A DNA stretch of 64,000 nt from Strongylocentrotus purpuratus. Its lineage: Eukaryota; Echinodermata; Echinoidea; Camarodonta; Strongylocentrotidae. The translations under genes and the position numbers were made by a program. Shown here one piece after another: positions 62,302-64,000 of the stretch; the first letter of the stretch is position 1, and the number at the start of each line of letters is the position of its first letter. The DNA lies in contig NW_022145615.1 of assembly GCF_000002235.5 (NCBI RefSeq), positions 33,797,594-33,861,593 on the forward strand, read 5' to 3'. Under the pieces are notes generated by a model, which did no database searches, was not told where the DNA came from, and worked only from the letters and a program-made list of their open reading frames with translations.

Positions 62302-64000
62302 TGACATCATTCACGACATCATCATAGATAACTCTGCATGTTATCATGCAGTCATCATACTAGTATCTTACATTGTATTTAATACATGGTGGGAATAGAT
62401 TTTTATTTGCACTAGCATCTGTGCTTCTTGGCTATTGACATTTGTTCAGACGGCGATTGCTCTTGTTTGAATTCAACAGCAGTATAGGGTTAGGGTTACA
62501 AATGCAATCAGGTTTTCGGTCATTAGTATTAGGTATATAGGGTTAGTTTTAAGGTTAGGTATAATATTGGGTCCAGGTTGAAATTAGGAAATGACCACAG
62601 CGTAATTGTTGCAGGAGCATGCCTGTGTCATACAACCCTCTTCTGGTATATTTGACAGAGTAATATGCGGTACATAAAATGTAACTTTCGTTGAGGTTGC
62701 ATATGTTAGTAGATAGAGTCACAGTGTATGGAATGAGATTTATACCATGCACAAAATCTTGGATCATTACTATGAAATTATCATTTTTTTTAATATCATC
62801 TTTTTGCAGCTACACATGCAATTATTAAATCTATATCGTCTGCTCAGAGACAGAAAGGCATAATCTTGTATCTTTACAGTTTAATACGATATTTCCCTTC
62901 TGGATTTTTTAAAATAAAAGACTTTTTCTTATTGAATAATTGATGCACTTAGACACTACCAAATTGATTTTCTATATTTCTTTCACATTGTCACAATCAT
63001 GACCAAATAAATGTGCAGTATAGTTGTATTTTATACACATAGATTGGATTGTGTCAGAGTTATTATATCATATATTGGGTTTTTAAAAGATACATTGTGT
63101 ATGAGTTCTGTTTTTCCTGTTTCAAAGAAACTTTGGCTGGTCCAAGCATGGCAAAGAACTGTTTCACAATGAATATATACTACAACCAAAAATTATAATT
63201 TTTGTTTTTCTGATGTTGATAGTGATAGACATAGTATTGACATTTCCAGTCTTTCATTTCATTTCATTTCAGGATGATTACATTTTAACAAATTACAATG
63301 AATGAAATATTCCAAAGCTTATCATTTGTTAATACCAAAATTTATATCAGCTTTAAAATGAGATACAAATTATTGTTTTTTTTGTTGATTATATTGCAGC
63401 CATTTAGTTTGTGCATTTGTCTATATTCTCATTTTTAAATGAGTTCTTTTTTGCTTTGTTTGTGTTGAATTTACTTATTTTATTTACTTTAATTCAATAC
63501 TTATTATTTCAGTTGAAAAGAGGCTATTACTTGGCAAAATCATGAATACTTCATCAAAGTACCTACCAAATAATGGCCTCCTTTGTAGTTTGGCCAACTC
63601 ATGACAAATGACTGCCAATCTTCATACGAGTTAGGGAATGTCATCTAATGATCATAAGTCATTTGTATGGTGGTCTTTATATCCAGGTTTCAGTGGATAT
63701 GCACTTGCACTTATCTAACTTGAAGCATTGGCTAAAAAATCAATAGATTTAAATCCATATACCTGCAGGGATCCTGTGGTCATGGAAACACCTGGAAAGT
63801 CATGGAAAATGAAGAAGAAATCAAACTCCCAAAGTCATGGGAAGTCATGGAAATTGATATTGGGTGTGGGCTGTGTGTGTGGCTATGGCAGCCTTCCAGT
63901 TTGAATTGACAGTTGGTATTTGTGCACCGCTTGGATGTCGCAAACCATACCAAAATGGTACTTTAAAAAAAATGCAAGAATGGGTCCTGGAAAAATCTTG
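62302..64000 (+). other. 3' UTR and downstream sequence of the myosin gene
   Basis: No further exon is needed after the SH3 stop. AATAAA occurs at 62913-62918 and 63006-63011 as possible polyadenylation signals; neither can be chosen from sequence alone. A TTAGGGTTAGG-type dispersed repeat lies at 62440-62640. The end (63780-63860) repeats AAAGTCATGGAAA words, likely the edge of another repeat. Confidence 0.6.

Overview
The window is animal nuclear DNA, AT-rich, with long introns and dense short repeats. The tRNA-derived SINEs, the CAGTCAAACCTG foldback elements and the gene's divergence from vertebrate orthologues point to an echinoderm, most likely a sea urchin. The organism call is an inference from repeat style and protein similarity, not a search result.

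One gene fills the window on the + strand: a long-tailed class I myosin of the MYO1E/MYO1F type. I can place 22 coding exons from 1304 (P-loop) to the stop at 62299-62301. All reading phases join without a break, giving about 1,014 residues. The roughly 100 residues before the P-loop lie upstream of the window. Exons 1-13 (1304-24242) encode the motor, exon 14 (25492-25606) one IQ motif, exons 15-18 (26301-46221) the membrane-binding TH1 tail, exons 19-21 (47225-55729) the basic Gly/Pro-rich TH2 region, and exons 21-22 (to 62301) the C-terminal SH3 domain. No second protein-coding gene could be supported on either strand.

The introns hold the unusual material. Four places carry local tandem duplications that cross an exon/intron boundary of this gene. 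(1) Five 133-bp units before exon 11 each copy its acceptor and most of the exon. (2) Thirteen 80-bp units before exon 13 each copy its acceptor and first ~30 coding bases followed by a stop; they form a six-unit higher-order repeat. (3) A 109-bp duplication copies the donor end of exon 20. (4) One or two decayed copies of the SH3 exon lie after exon 21. Together these place about 19 decoy acceptors and one decoy donor inside a conserved motor gene.

Other contents are a hAT-like non-autonomous element (11769-12497); a foldback element built of 17-bp GATAAACT palindromes with clear target-site duplication (12928-13346); two copies of a ~770-bp element with an internal tRNA-like promoter (2181-4018); several MITEs; two SINE families, some within 40 bp of acceptors; a LINE reverse-transcriptase remnant (20945-21229); and a degenerate ~148-bp periodic region rich in TAATTA (29480-30330). 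The 14.7-kb intron 17 and the 7.3-kb intron 19 show little beyond dispersed repeats.
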